Source: Brachynemurus nebulosus
Taxonomy: Eukaryota > Arthropoda > Insecta > Neuroptera > Myrmeleontidae
Direction of reading: 5' to 3'
Assembly (NCBI GenBank): GCA_035578155.1
Contig: JAPWDM010000003.1
Span: 70,548,142 to 70,612,141, forward strand
Length of the DNA: 64,000 nucleotides
Below, in pieces: positions 1 to 11,389 of the stretch. A program made the translations under genes and the position numbers. The notes beneath the pieces were generated by a model. That model saw only the letters and a list, made by a program, of their open reading frames with translations. It was not told the DNA's origin and did not search any database. Positions within the stretch are counted from its first letter, which is position 1. The number at the start of each line of letters is the position of its first letter.

Positions 1-330
1 CAAATATTGGAATACCATCGGGAAATTTACCAACATCGAACGACAAGATCAACCAAATAGTGGTAAAAAGGGACGTAGTCGTACCTAGATGATGATCATA
101 TCAACAAAAAAGAGAGTCAAAAGAATACTTTTATAAATGTATGTATAGATATAGATACTGTTTTATTTTGTCCTTTTATGATGTGCTACCGTACCCCGTT
201 ATATAAGATTACAAATAAGTAAGTATCTTTATTTTTGCGAGAAACAATAATGGTAAAACATGAAATTGAATTGTGGGTATTGAGAGGAAATTGTTTCGTT
301 TGAGATATTTGAGCCAATAGTCATTTTATA
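1..330. other. A+T-rich sequence, nothing recognised
   Basis: No long reading frame, inverted repeat or known repeat family is visible. The stretch ends at the TA target duplication (329-330) of the pogo-like element that follows. Confidence 0.6.
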
Positions 331-1830
331 CAGCTGAACTCTTTTTTATGCGGTCGTTTTTTGTGTGATTTTTTTGTACGATTTTTTTTATGCGTTTTGT
401 AAAAAATGGCCATTAAAATGCATAGTGTCAATCAAAATCACGAGACAGTAAGAAACTTAAATAATTACTATAATAACTTTCTTTGATAAAGTACTTTTTG
501 ATGGCTTTTAAGTATTTAATCAATACATTGCATAAGAACATAAGTTATTGCATCATTTAATTTTGTTAACCCTAGAATCATACGTTGGTCTACGAGAAAC
601 GTTAATCATACATCGATGTCGTTTTGACGGATGGACTTTTTAGGGAGAGTTTTAGAGTTTATTTGCAAAACACATTTTTTTTTACACAACAATATCTACT
701 ACAAAAGCGAACAAAATATTTAAAAAAATTGGATTTGGAAAAATTTTTTAATGTAAATATTTATTAATTTTTTTAATCTTTTTATCAAAGCATATTTTCA
801 TTATAAAAATTAAAAAATAGATAAATACATCAATTGTATCATAAAACATGTGTTTCAGATAATTAATTTATGAACTATTATGAGTCAGTGGACATGTGTG
901 GCTTTACAGAATGAGACTGTCATAATTATTTCTCAGATTTCTCAGTCATAAATATTCCTATAGATATGTAGTTATTTCCCCATTAGGCACATTTGTAAAT
1001 TTTCTAAAATTTGTTAGTAATTTTTCGAATAAGATCTGAAAAAATAATAAAAATTAAAATATTTTCCACAAAATAAATTGTTAATCTTTTATTAAGTCAC
1101 TTGAAACGCATTCTTTAGTTTTCGATTCAATATATTAAAACTTCAGTATTATGTCGTCTCTATAAGTCAGACAGTTGTAATCATCTTTCACATTATCATA
1201 ATCATTGAATAAATTAATTATAACATCCATATCTTTAATAAATTGTAGAAAAATTAAGAAGACTTTTATATGTGAAATGACTTTTATATGTGATGTTTAA
1301 AAAACATCGCGTAATCACACATCGACGTCCTTTTGACGGACACTATTTCAATACAAACAAAACGACAATGACTATAAACAAAATAAATACGTCTTATGTG
1401 TTATAACAACAAATAAATTAGATAACAGAAATCTCACAGCAAGCAGGTACCGACAAGTTGTATTGGAGCAGGTAGTGAAGTTCGTTCGTCGTTTTGACGT
1501 GTACGTATGATTCTAGGGTTAAAGGTGTACCTATTTTTCAAAATTTTCATAATATAAAATTGAAATAAAATGTTTCTACGTGTAAATTAATGCTTTATCT
1601 TGTTTATAGAAGCAACTTCTAAGGAAATTTCTAAGTTTTGAGCGGTTTGAGTGATGTTTTTTCGATGAAACTTTTTTTATGCGGTCCCGACCAACCGCAC
1701 AAAAAAAGTTTTTTGTACAATCTGGATTGAACTATACTTTTTATAGCTATCTATGTTATTTTTGAATATATTTTTTTATGTGATTTTTTATGTGCGGTCC
1801 CTACCCATCGCACAAAAAAGAGTTCAGGTG
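331..1830 (+). mobile_element. pogo-like MITE (TA target duplication), split by a nested element
   Basis: The left end CAGCTGAACTCTTTTTTATG and the right end, read inward as CACCTGAACTCTTTTTTGTG, are near-identical terminal inverted repeats. Both are flanked by TA (329-330 and 1831-1832). The CAG terminus with TA duplication is usual for pogo/Tigger-type Tc1-mariner relatives. GCGGTCC and GCGCAC-like words recur inside both ends. About 547 bp belongs to the element itself; the other 953 bp is an inserted TTAA element plus its duplicated target. A second, uninterrupted and inverted relative lies at 16026-16542 and confirms the boundaries. No transposase remnant is seen, so it is non-autonomous. 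The superfamily is inferred from termini only. Confidence 0.8.
570..1518 (+). mobile_element. piggyBac-like MITE nested in the pogo-like MITE
   Basis: The element begins CCCTAGAATCATACG and ends with the exact reverse complement CGTATGATTCTAGGG. It is flanked by TTAA on both sides (566-569 and 1519-1522). CCCTAG termini with a TTAA target are the hallmark of the piggyBac superfamily. Subterminal copies of a GTCGTTTTGACG-type word occur near 617, 1325 and 1489, as expected for transposase-binding subterminal repeats. No open frame of useful length is present, so the 949-bp copy must have been mobilised in trans. The flanking sequence matches the uninterrupted pogo-like relative, which shows this element arrived second. 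Confidence 0.88.
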
Positions 1831-2152
1831 TATGGTAATAAATTTTATCGATTATTATTGTCGAAATAAATGAGAAATGGGTGTAGAAATAGAAATTATT
1901 ATTTTTTCGGGCACTGTTATTTTCATTAACAATAAATAAACAAATTTGGTGAAATGCAAACCTGATTTGTGCATCAGCAGTTCCGTACAGTACTGAAAAT
2001 AGAGACAGTTAGTGAAAAATTGTGGTTAGATGTCGAAGTTTCACCGTTTAAGGGTTTCTTTTTACCTTCTATGTACGGAACCCAAAAAGTGGAAAAATCT
2101 AATAGATATTGTTAACAATATTACCCACTACGTTTATTTTATTTTATATTAA
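1831..2152. other. A+T-rich spacer
   Basis: No gene is seen. A TACGGAACCC word near 2076 resembles the words in the repeat at 3182-3915. The stretch ends in the TTAA target of the next element. Confidence 0.5.
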
Positions 2153-2869
2153 GGGGGTATTCTAATCTATAAATTCGAAAAAATCTATTTACTCTTTTTC
2201 ATATTTTCAAAGTTTAGACTTTTAAGAATAAACCTCTAAAAGGCTTTACGGAAATTCGAATTATCTTCAGAGTTACGGTTGTTTTTTTCCCTGCGTGCTG
2301 TGTATCTGTTCAGTGTTAAATTCAAATTTTTAATATAATTGACTCGAAACTACTTTTTTCGATACGGTTGACATAATATCTCAAGTTCTAATGCACCGAT
2401 GTACTTGAAATTTGGTACAGACCTTCTTAATACTATCAAAATTGGTCCGACCGACGTAAGGATTTTGGAATTTTTCTTTTAGTACTTTTAAAAAGTTTCC
2501 AAATTTGAAAAAAGGAGGCGAAAAAATGATATTTTTTAATGGGCGCCATTTTGTGAAAAAATTAATTTTTTCAAGTCGGCTACGTTCAACTAATTTTATA
2601 TCCTTGTTTATTAAGAATTAACTAATATGCTTCAGATCACCAGGACGGTTGGAATTACGTCAACCAGGAGACACGTTTTTTTTGAGTCCCCACTTTGCCG
2701 GCCTATACCGATTTGCATTTTGAATTTTTTAAAATTTTATACATTTTTATACTTTTCAAATATCAATAAAAAAACTGTTAAAAAATGGATACTCAAAATC
2801 TTTACTGTTTTTTTTTTATTACGCCCATAAAATCACCTCAAAATCGAGCCTTTAGACTAGAATACCCCC
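2153..2869. mobile_element. TTAA-flanked MITE with GGGGGTATTCTA termini
   Basis: The left end GGGGGTATTCTAATCTA and the right end, inward GGGGGTATTCTAGTCTA, differ at one base in 17. Both are flanked by TTAA (2149-2152 and 2870-2873). The four-base TTAA target suggests the piggyBac superfamily, although the termini do not match the nested element at 570-1518; TTAA targets are also used by Kolobok elements. The 717-bp interior has only a 67-codon frame (2627-2830) that resembles nothing. Non-autonomous. Confidence 0.8.
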
Positions 2870-3181
2870 TTAAATACTCCAATTAAATATAATCCAATTT
2901 AATATTTACAATTATATTAAAGGCAGGTCCGTTGAAAGTCTTTACTTTTGCAGTATTTTTTCGACATAACTAACGTCGTATTAAAATATAAGTTTATGTC
3001 AACCGTAAAAGTTTATTATTAAAACTTATTTTTCAACAAAACTAAACAAAAATAGATACAAATAAAATAATATGAAAAATTATAAAGTTCATTCGACTAG
3101 TTTATAATCTGTTCCTCCCGTTTTGTAAAATATTTTACACTAAAGTTATTTTTTACTTGAATTAATATTGTTCTTACTTTC
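2870..3181. other. A+T-rich spacer
   Basis: Low-complexity A+T sequence. Nothing is recognised. Confidence 0.5.
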
Positions 3182-3915
3182 TAGGGTTCCGAAAAATTAA
3201 ACAAAATAAACTTTGGAACCCTTATAATTTCGCCATGTCCATGCATCTGTCATGTCACCATAATTCCCTATATTTTTGAACGTGTGAGAACATGAAATTT
3301 TGGCTGAGTAGGTGTAAATACAAATTAACATATAGGAAACACAATTTATTTAAAAAAATTTTTGAGTTCCTTTTCCATATTATGGAAATGAAAGTGGAGA
3401 TGGAATTTTTTCATGTACTCGGTTCGTAAAATAGAGTTAAAGTTCTTTTTACTATTTTTAATTTTTAAGCCCCGTTTGCAAAACATTGAAGTTCAAAGTG
3501 GCGAGTAGCTAATTCTTCCTTCAAAACTACAGATGTTAACACTTACTAAAAACACCCAATTAAAATTATTTCGACTGAATTGTGTCGGTAACTTTCAAAG
3601 TTATAGATAGGCAAATAAATTTTCAAAAATTCAAAAAGTAATTTACGATTGAGAATGTTCCAATATTAGAAAACATTCTCCAAAAATGCAAAGTGCCAGT
3701 AATTAAGGAAAATGTTGGAAAATAAACAAAATTTTCATTTTTCGTTAGTAACTTCAGTAATAATTCCACATACTCAATTGTGTAGAATATCTATTCGTGT
3801 GGAAGAAAGGTCTTTTAAAACATAAAGTTTAAAATAAACCGTAAAAAATTTACTAAAAACTATAGGGTAAGTTTATTCCAAAAGCTATGAAAAAGTTGAA
3901 CCACTGAGGAACCCT
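3182..3915. repeat. Probable dispersed repeat with AGGGTTCC/GGAACCCT words
   Basis: The stretch opens with TAGGGTTCCG, reaches GGAACCCTTATAATTTCGCC within about 50 bases, and has another GGAACCCT near 3907. This combination, followed by a GTC-rich stretch, resembles a repeat common in insect genomes. The true boundaries and class are unclear. No coding sequence is seen. Confidence 0.35.
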
Positions 3916-5660
3916 GATTCACTACATTTCCAATACGCACTTGACGAGCTTTTAGTACTAATAATTGTAGCTACATTTTGTAATTGTGCAATATCTTCTG
4001 TGAACTGATATTTTATTCTCCAGCTAACTGAACTTACATAATATTTATAATCCACTTTTATTAATATTTAACATCTGTAACAATTTTCATGGAAAATTTC
4101 AGTTATTTATTTTTCATATTCTATATGTTCTGGTGGGGGTGGAGGTAGGAGGTACTTATGTGTGTATTTTTAACAAAACTTTTCTACCAGTTATTTATTT
4201 TGTCTTCTTTTCTGATTTATTGTTAGAAGCTTTTTGGTAAATGAATAATTTTGAATAGGTATTTATGTACAGAAGTTTGGCGAAATGTTGAAAATTATTA
4301 TGTAACTATTAAACACTCAAATAATTTCATATCAGCGAGTTCAGATTTATCATTCTAGAAATTAAAACTCTCGCGAAATCGAAAAATGCTACGTAGATCT
4401 GGTAAGGCTTCAGAACAAAATTCATACAAATGCAAAATGTTTGGTATTTAACGAATTTAACGTATCGGTATCACGTAGCATAAACTCAGTCAACATTGTC
4501 GAAATTTTCGATTTAAACTTGAATGTAATAAAATTGATATTTAAACGCTTTATTTAATATTTAATAATATAACTAATGAAATTATGTAACTCTTCGTCTG
4601 ATAAAATTAACTACCTGCGGTAAGTTTATGGGCTCGCGAATAGTTAATGACTTGAATAAATCTGGTCTGCTAATGCCAAAACAGATTATACAAATGTCAA
4701 ATGTATCGTTTTTCAGTTCTTCAAATGAATCTGTACAAAATCTAAGCCGACAGTTAAATCTATGTACGTTGAAGACAAATTTTCTTCTGTTAATACTTAT
4801 TTTGTTTTACGAGTATATCCTGTTAAAAAGGTATTTTCTTAGCTCTGTTGGTTTTAATTTCCTTTAAAGTTATTTGAATCCATTTATTTTATCTTTTTCC
4901 TTCGTAACATTGAATCGCATTTTCTTTTCTGATTCTTTTATGTTATTTATCACCCTCAAGTTTTTATTCCCTTTGTTTGTTTGAATTTTGGTAATTATAA
5001 TTCCCGGAAAGAGGTAAAAATAATAAGATCAAATAACATTAGCACGTTAGATGTTCTGGGTTTTTTTTTAAACATTGTATAGATTTTCATATCAGCCCAA
5101 ATCACATCTTTACAATTTGCATTTATATTTGGATTAAATTTATTTTTACCGTAGGAATGTTTACAAAAAATTTGGGCGGGAAGAAACTGAGTTGTTTTAT
5201 GTAACGGGATCCTTACACGTTCAATAATATTGCACAAAATCTAATGTTATAAATTTTATGAAGCCTAGCTCGGCGAAAACTTTGATAAATTGACCAATAT
5301 TATTGAGTGTGTAGGGGTCGCTTAACAGTGTTTCGGTATAGAATAAATTTCAAAAATGAAATTAATTATTTAGCGTACGGTCTACTGCTAATAATTTGAA
5401 AGTTAACATCGTAAAATGTCGAAAAATGTTTTGGTAATTGAGGAGTAGATTAGCAAGCGCTGAAGAGGTTCTGTATCAAAATTTTTGATATGCCCACTCA
5501 AGCTAGAATTACAGTTTCCTCTTCCGTCCTATTTCATTTCACTGAATGATTAAACCAAAATCTTCCTGGGCTGTTGTCCTTAAAAAAGAAAGTGAAGAGT
5601 TATAATCTTCAAAATTTGTGCTTCAATAATAGGTAGGTACTTATATCTTGGACGATCTTT
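3916..5660. other. No gene recognised
   Basis: Two short frames (4628-4867 plus, 4995-5237 minus) have no recognisable motif and A+T-driven composition. A G-rich run near 4132-4153 could form a G-quadruplex on the plus strand. Nothing else stands out. Confidence 0.5.
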
Positions 5661-5773
5661 AAAATAATTTTTTGCACGATCGTGTATTTTCGTGCATTTA
5701 CCGATGCTGTTGACAATGCTGGTAAGTTACATTTCCCGAACGTTTGTTTATATCCATGGAAACCAAAAAATAA

Positions 5774-5830
5774 CAATGCGGTAAGTGAAATAGATGCATG
5801 GTAAGTGAATAGGAGTTCGGTAAGTGAAAT
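5774..5830 (+). repeat. Short imperfect repeats carrying GGTAAGTGAA
   Basis: GGTAAGTGAA appears three times in about 55 bases (near 5780, 5801 and 5819). A related GGTAAGTTAC lies upstream near 5730. The repeated core matches the 5' splice-site consensus, but no exon precedes it. It may be a decayed minisatellite. Confidence 0.45.
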
Positions 5831-5938
5831 TAGCTCAAAAATGATTGTAATTATTTATTTATATTGAAACTAAAGGTACCTACAACGTGAACAATTAGGA
5901 AAATTAATCGATTAATATGAAAATTTTCACTAGTTTGC

Positions 5939-5964
5939 ACATATAATTATTATTATTATTATTG
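5939..5964. repeat. (ATT)n microsatellite
   Basis: About six ATT units are visible in the line starting 5941. Confidence 0.7.
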
Positions 5965-6419
5965 TTGCCATTAGTCTTCATATTTTATTAACATTTCAAA
6001 AGGTTGCTCAGTCATTAAAATTTTCTGTGGTTTTCATAATCTTCGTTTCATTTTACGAGAATAAATTTGCAGACAAAATTAAAATTTTTCATCAATTTCA
6101 TTATTCTCACTAATATTATAGTTTAACAAATTATTTTCCCCAATTTTTTTAATAGAAATTTCAAAAAAAAATATTCACGCCAATTAAATATTGACATTTT
6201 TTATTTACAAATATAGTTGTCAATTGTCACTACAGATTCGTATAGTTGCTATTCGCCACGGGAACTGATTCTAGTGTCATCTGGTGGTTAAAAATAAAAT
6301 CTCTCTCTATGACAAGTGAATTTTAAAAAAAAATAGGAAAGTACAAACGTAACCAACTTTTTTTTAACATAATTGATAATAAACAATTTGAAATAAATAT
6401 CAATGATATTATTAAGTAT

Positions 6420-6761
6420 TTGGGTAATTCTAAAAGATCTTTAGTTGAAGGAGAACAGGTTTATAAAGTAAACCACATTATTACATGTGGTTTGAAAGTA
6501 AGAAGAAGCTCGGAATGCATACAAATAGCTGCTCTTTGTCAATCATCGTCTCAGGTGCAACAAGTGCACCAAATTGAAATGAAGCTAGAACTTATCAGTA
6601 ATGAGATAAATATATGTGCAAAATGTACTTGTATTGCGGGTGCAGGTGGAAAATGCAAGCACATTTTTGCAGCATTAGTTTTTCTTTATCTGTTGGTTCT
6701 CTTGTTTTCTGTTTATATGTACTTACATAAACTAATTTTTCGTTTCTTTTTTTTCTGCTAA
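6420..6761 (+). pseudogene. SWIM zinc-finger fragment (YqaJ-associated type)
   Basis: The translated frame contains CAKCTCIAGAGGKCKHIFAA, which fits the SWIM pattern CxCx(n)CxH. The preceding 70 residues (GEQVYKVNHIITCGL, then IQIAALCQSSSQ) resemble the segment that precedes SWIM fingers in insect proteins that also carry a YqaJ-like nuclease; that likeness is from memory. The frame stays open upstream to about 6336 without an ATG, so the listed start (a TTG codon) is arbitrary and the real 5' exon is not identified. After the finger the sequence turns into a hydrophobic A+T-driven tail, which is probably intron. The nuclease domain is absent. It lies just inside the left inverted repeat of the element at 6252-7465 and points inward. 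Confidence 0.6.
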
Positions 6762-6992
6762 ATAATGATAAAAATGATAAATATGATCTCCATAATGATA
6801 GAAATTTCTTAATTGTTATTATGAAATTCTTTCTAAACTGAACTTAATCCTACATTTCTAATTTTCTATCCTTTCTTTTAAAATTTATTTCTAGCAATGA
6901 TATGACTGGGTTAGAAAATGGGGGAAATATAAAAAAAATAAATATGATGAATATGCTGCTGTATCCCTCTTACTGAAATGTGTCATTTTCAG

Positions 6993-7065
6993 GACAATAA
7001 TGATGAACGTTGTAAAGATTTAGATGACGATGAACGTAAACTTTACTCCAAAAAGTTAATCCAAG
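6993..7065 (+). pseudogene. Possible second exon of the SWIM gene
   Basis: A TTTTCAG acceptor at 6986-6992 is followed by an open, charged stretch (DNNDERCKDLDDDERKLYSK) and then a GT near 7066. The acidic composition differs from the A+T background. The link to the SWIM fragment is only positional. Confidence 0.22.
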
Positions 7066-7354
7066 GTACTTCCTTTATTATAATTAATACAAATATACAA
7101 TAAAATACTGTTTACATAGAAAGGTAAATATTCTTTTCGAGTACATTTAAATCTATAAAAATAATTACTAGTAGGAAACAAATCAGATTTTAAAGTGTCG
7201 ATGACAGATTCGCATTCTTGATAGCATACTACATTTTTAATGCTTTTAACCATTTTTTCTTTAATTTTTCATCACTGGGAAATTTATGAAGTCTTTTTTT
7301 ACATATTGATACATTACATAATTTAAGTAAATTCTTTTTACTTATTTCACTCAT
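7056..7354 (-). pseudogene. THAP-like domain at the start of a decayed transposase
   Basis: Reading from an ATG at 7352-7354 on the minus strand gives MSEISKKNLLKLCNVSICKK, then RLHKFPSDEKLKKKWLKAL. The CxxxxC pair, the LHKFP and the WLKAL motif match the opening half of a THAP zinc finger. The frame then meets a stop about 42 codons in. A neighbouring frame (7056-7253) continues with a further cysteine-containing stretch, which suggests a one-base deletion or insertion. The CxxH half is not convincingly seen. The gene would start just inside the right inverted repeat and run towards the SWIM fragment. A TATTTATA-like box lies about 40 bases upstream on the minus strand. Confidence 0.5.
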
Positions 7355-7465
7355 CATTACAAATCACAATAAACAATTGTCCCAGGCCATGTATAAATAC
7401 GACTTGTCATAGATAGCTTTTATTTTTAACCACCAGACGACACTAGAATCAGTTCCCGTGGCGAA

Positions 7466-8398
7466 TAAAAATTTATAATATTTATTCATGGCATTCTATG
7501 TGATAACATAGAAATATTTCACGTATATTATCCGAATTTTATTTTTTATTTATTATATTTTTATTCTTTGATTATTTTAAATCGATCGTGCAAAAAATAT
7601 TATACAATACACGATGCGTTACGTGCCTTTATTGATCTCGAAAATTGCAAAAACTCGATCCTGCGGGTCTTGTTTTCGCAACATTTTCTCGATCACTAAA
7701 AGCAACTTACCGAACTTATATTGTAAAACACTATTAACACAGAGAATGTCAATTTTATCACTATCTCCCCAAACATAATGTAGTAATACACCAAATACAT
7801 CCTTTTGAAAAAGAAATGTTTAGCCGATTCGTCCCTATATTCTCGAAATCTATATCCTTTCAAACGTCTACATGCACCATGTATAAGTATTATCCTTTCT
7901 TATATCTGTAATATTTCTCAGTTAGAAGTATTGTACGTTGTTTGTACATACAAACAATACATGTACAAATAATCCTTGATATCCTTTCTATATTTATAAA
8001 GGAATACGGCTAGGCTACGACAAACAGTCACTATTAGTGATTTGTAGCTTGCAAGTGGTGACACTGGGACACATTCCGCTATAACCACGTTTAAAAAGAT
8101 ATATGGCATTGAATCCTTTTCATTTGATAAACATCTCTAACTAAATAAGCAATTATATTATATCTATTTATTCCTGTCTAATAAATTGTATTTAAACGCG
8201 CGTTGTCTTTGTTTAGTGTATACCAACAGTATACATATATACATACGTTGGATAGAAAACCTATTTTCTTGATACATAATATATTTTATGTGGTATAGTA
8301 TAATATGTATAGCCAGTGGCGGTGTGGCGACAATTGTAACACGGTTTTGCAGGGGCACTTCACTCACTTATATTTCAACAATTACGAGTTGGCAGTGG
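7466..8398. other. No gene recognised
   Basis: CGATCGTGCAAAAAA near 7585 is the inverted partner of a word near 5671-5686, outside the ISL2EU-like element. Short frames at 7918-8109 and 8164-8367 show no domain. The stretch ends with the ATCAGCAA target of the next element. Confidence 0.5.
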
Positions 8399-8406
8399 AT
8401 CAGCAA

Positions 8407-9034
8407 CAGGCCCGGATCTAAGGGGACGTCAGTTCCAGGGGGCGCCAAAATCATACTAGTTCGGTCTACATCAAATGGTCTAAAAAAAAAGTTCGTTGGT
8501 CGACCATTTTAGAAAAGATTAATATTCTTCCAGTTGTTTCTATTATATTTGAAGTATTGAGAACAATTCTTAAGAAAAATTATCTTGAACCGTTTAAGCG
8601 TGGTAGCCATTTTTATTTTCCAATTTGCGCTAATTTTTGTGTTTACAACCATTTATGCCAATGCACATATTTCATAAAACGTCCACCCTAAAAGTTTGAA
8701 ATAAAAACCATTTTAAGGGTAATAAATTTATCTTTATTTTAAGTGATGGCCATTTTTATCCTATTTTTGTCCCTTCCATTAGAAAACTTTTTTTTTCTTA
8801 TAGTGCTTGTAGTGCTTACGGAGTAGATTTATTAAAATAAATAATCAACTTGTACCTATATTGATCCTTTAAAAAATCCTCAATTTTTATCACTGCCGCA
8901 ACGGGAAAAATTGGAGTTTTATAAAGAACTTATATATTTATTAGTTTTTTTGACAAGTTGTGTCAAACACTGGAGAGGGGGACGCCATTTTCAAGTTTTT
9001 GCCCCGATTCTAAAAAATCGTAGATCCGGGCCTA
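8407..9034. mobile_element. hAT-type MITE, CAGGCCCGGATCTA termini
   Basis: The left end reads CAGGCCCGGATCTA and the right end, inward, TAGGCCCGGATCTA. A perfect 8-bp duplication ATCAGCAA flanks it (8399-8406 and 9035-9042), which is diagnostic of hAT elements. The 628-bp interior has no transposase remnant. Short frames inside (8288-8512, 8911-9117) cross the element ends and are not genes. Confidence 0.88.
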
Positions 9035-9050
9035 ATCAGCAATGTTTCAC

Positions 9051-9080
9051 TGATCAGTGTTTGACTGATCAGTGTTTGAC
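9051..9080. repeat. Two perfect 15-bp tandem copies
   Basis: TGATCAGTGTTTGAC is repeated head to tail, with a partial third copy before it. It abuts the right target duplication of the hAT element. Confidence 0.8.
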
Positions 9081-9549
9081 TATCATTTCATATTTACCAA
9101 TATTTTCCTTTTCTTAATTAATAAACACATTTGTTTTTTTACTAAAATTACCTACTGTTAGTAGTACAGATTTTTAAATATTGTTAGGACCCGTATAACA
9201 GTAGAGCTATCACGGTAACAGCATCTCACCCACCTAACAGGTCTGTTGTTACAGCAGTGTAATGTTGTGTGGAACTGACCCTTTACAGTCAACTCCTTGT
9301 TGTCAAAGTGTAGTACTGTGTAGTTGCTTATTTGTTTGTTAAAATAATCTACACTTAGTAAACACGTAGTAAGTAAATACACGATAAATTATATTGAATA
9401 TTTTATAATATACATATTCAAATTTATCGTTATTCATATTATTATAATAGGGTGTATATAGGATGTTTAAATCGTCTTGAGACATAATGGCAAATGGATT
9501 TTTGCGAATACAGATTCGTTCGTATCTCTAAACACTTAACGTAAAAGAC
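9081..9549. other. No gene recognised
   Basis: The minus-strand frame at 9158-9382 has no recognisable motif. Nothing else is seen. Confidence 0.5.
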
Positions 9550-9557
9550 ATGACAAA

Positions 9558-9748
9558 CAGGGCCGTGGAGAGAAATGACGGGCCCTGGGAATAAATCATA
9601 CTTTTTAAAAATTTTTCTCCAAAAATATAAGTGATGAGCAAAGTCCTTCTACATTTCCCCGGGCTTCGTAACAACAGTTACGGGCCCCCCCTTCAATCCC
9701 AGGCCCCGGGGCTGTAAACCCGGCTACCCCGCCCTCTCATCGGGCCTG
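9558..9748. mobile_element. hAT-type MITE, CAGGGCCG family, copy 1
   Basis: The left terminus is CAGGGCCGTGGAGAG; the right, inward, is CAGGCCCGATGAGAG. The 8-bp duplication ATGACAAA is perfect (9550-9557 and 9749-9756). The 191-bp G+C-rich interior matches, in inverted orientation, the copy at 16977-17173, and more distantly the one at 26850-27006. Confidence 0.88.
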
Positions 9749-9781
9749 ATGACAAACAGCATTCAATGTTTTTCTTGTAAA

Positions 9782-9787
<6 letters not shown>

Positions 9788-9867
<80 letters not shown>
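9788..9867. repeat. (TA)n microsatellite, left of the retroelement
   Basis: About 80 bp of TA with single G and C interruptions. It directly abuts the 5'-truncated non-LTR element. A second (TA)n tract follows that element's 3' tail. Confidence 0.95.
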
Positions 9868-11318
<1,451 letters not shown>

Positions 11319-11333
11319 GAGTAATATAGTCGT

Positions 11334-11389
11334 ACCGACATGAACCGACACGGACCGACACTGACCGATGCAGACCGTGCATGTACCGT
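11334..11389. repeat. 10-bp tandem repeat, ACCGACANNN
   Basis: Five to six units share ACCGACA, or ACCG in the last ones, spaced 10 or 11 bases apart. The period equals one DNA helical turn and the composition is G+C richer than the surroundings. Confidence 0.75.

Larger units (their letters stand above)
6252..7465. mobile_element. ISL2EU-like DNA transposon, internally deleted
   Basis: Terminal inverted repeats of about 66 bp begin TTCGCCACGGGAACTGATTC at 6252. The mirror copy ends at 7465, with about four mismatches between arms. Both ends abut TA (6250-6251 and 7466-7467). The interior holds a SWIM zinc-finger coding fragment reading inward from the left end and a THAP-like domain reading inward from the right end. 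ISL2EU transposons are known, from general knowledge of the superfamily, to pair a THAP-type transposase gene with a gene for a YqaJ-like nuclease and to make 2-bp target duplications. That pairing fits here. The catalytic regions of both proteins are missing and the THAP frame is broken, so the copy is dead. Assignment is inferred, not searched. Confidence 0.68.
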
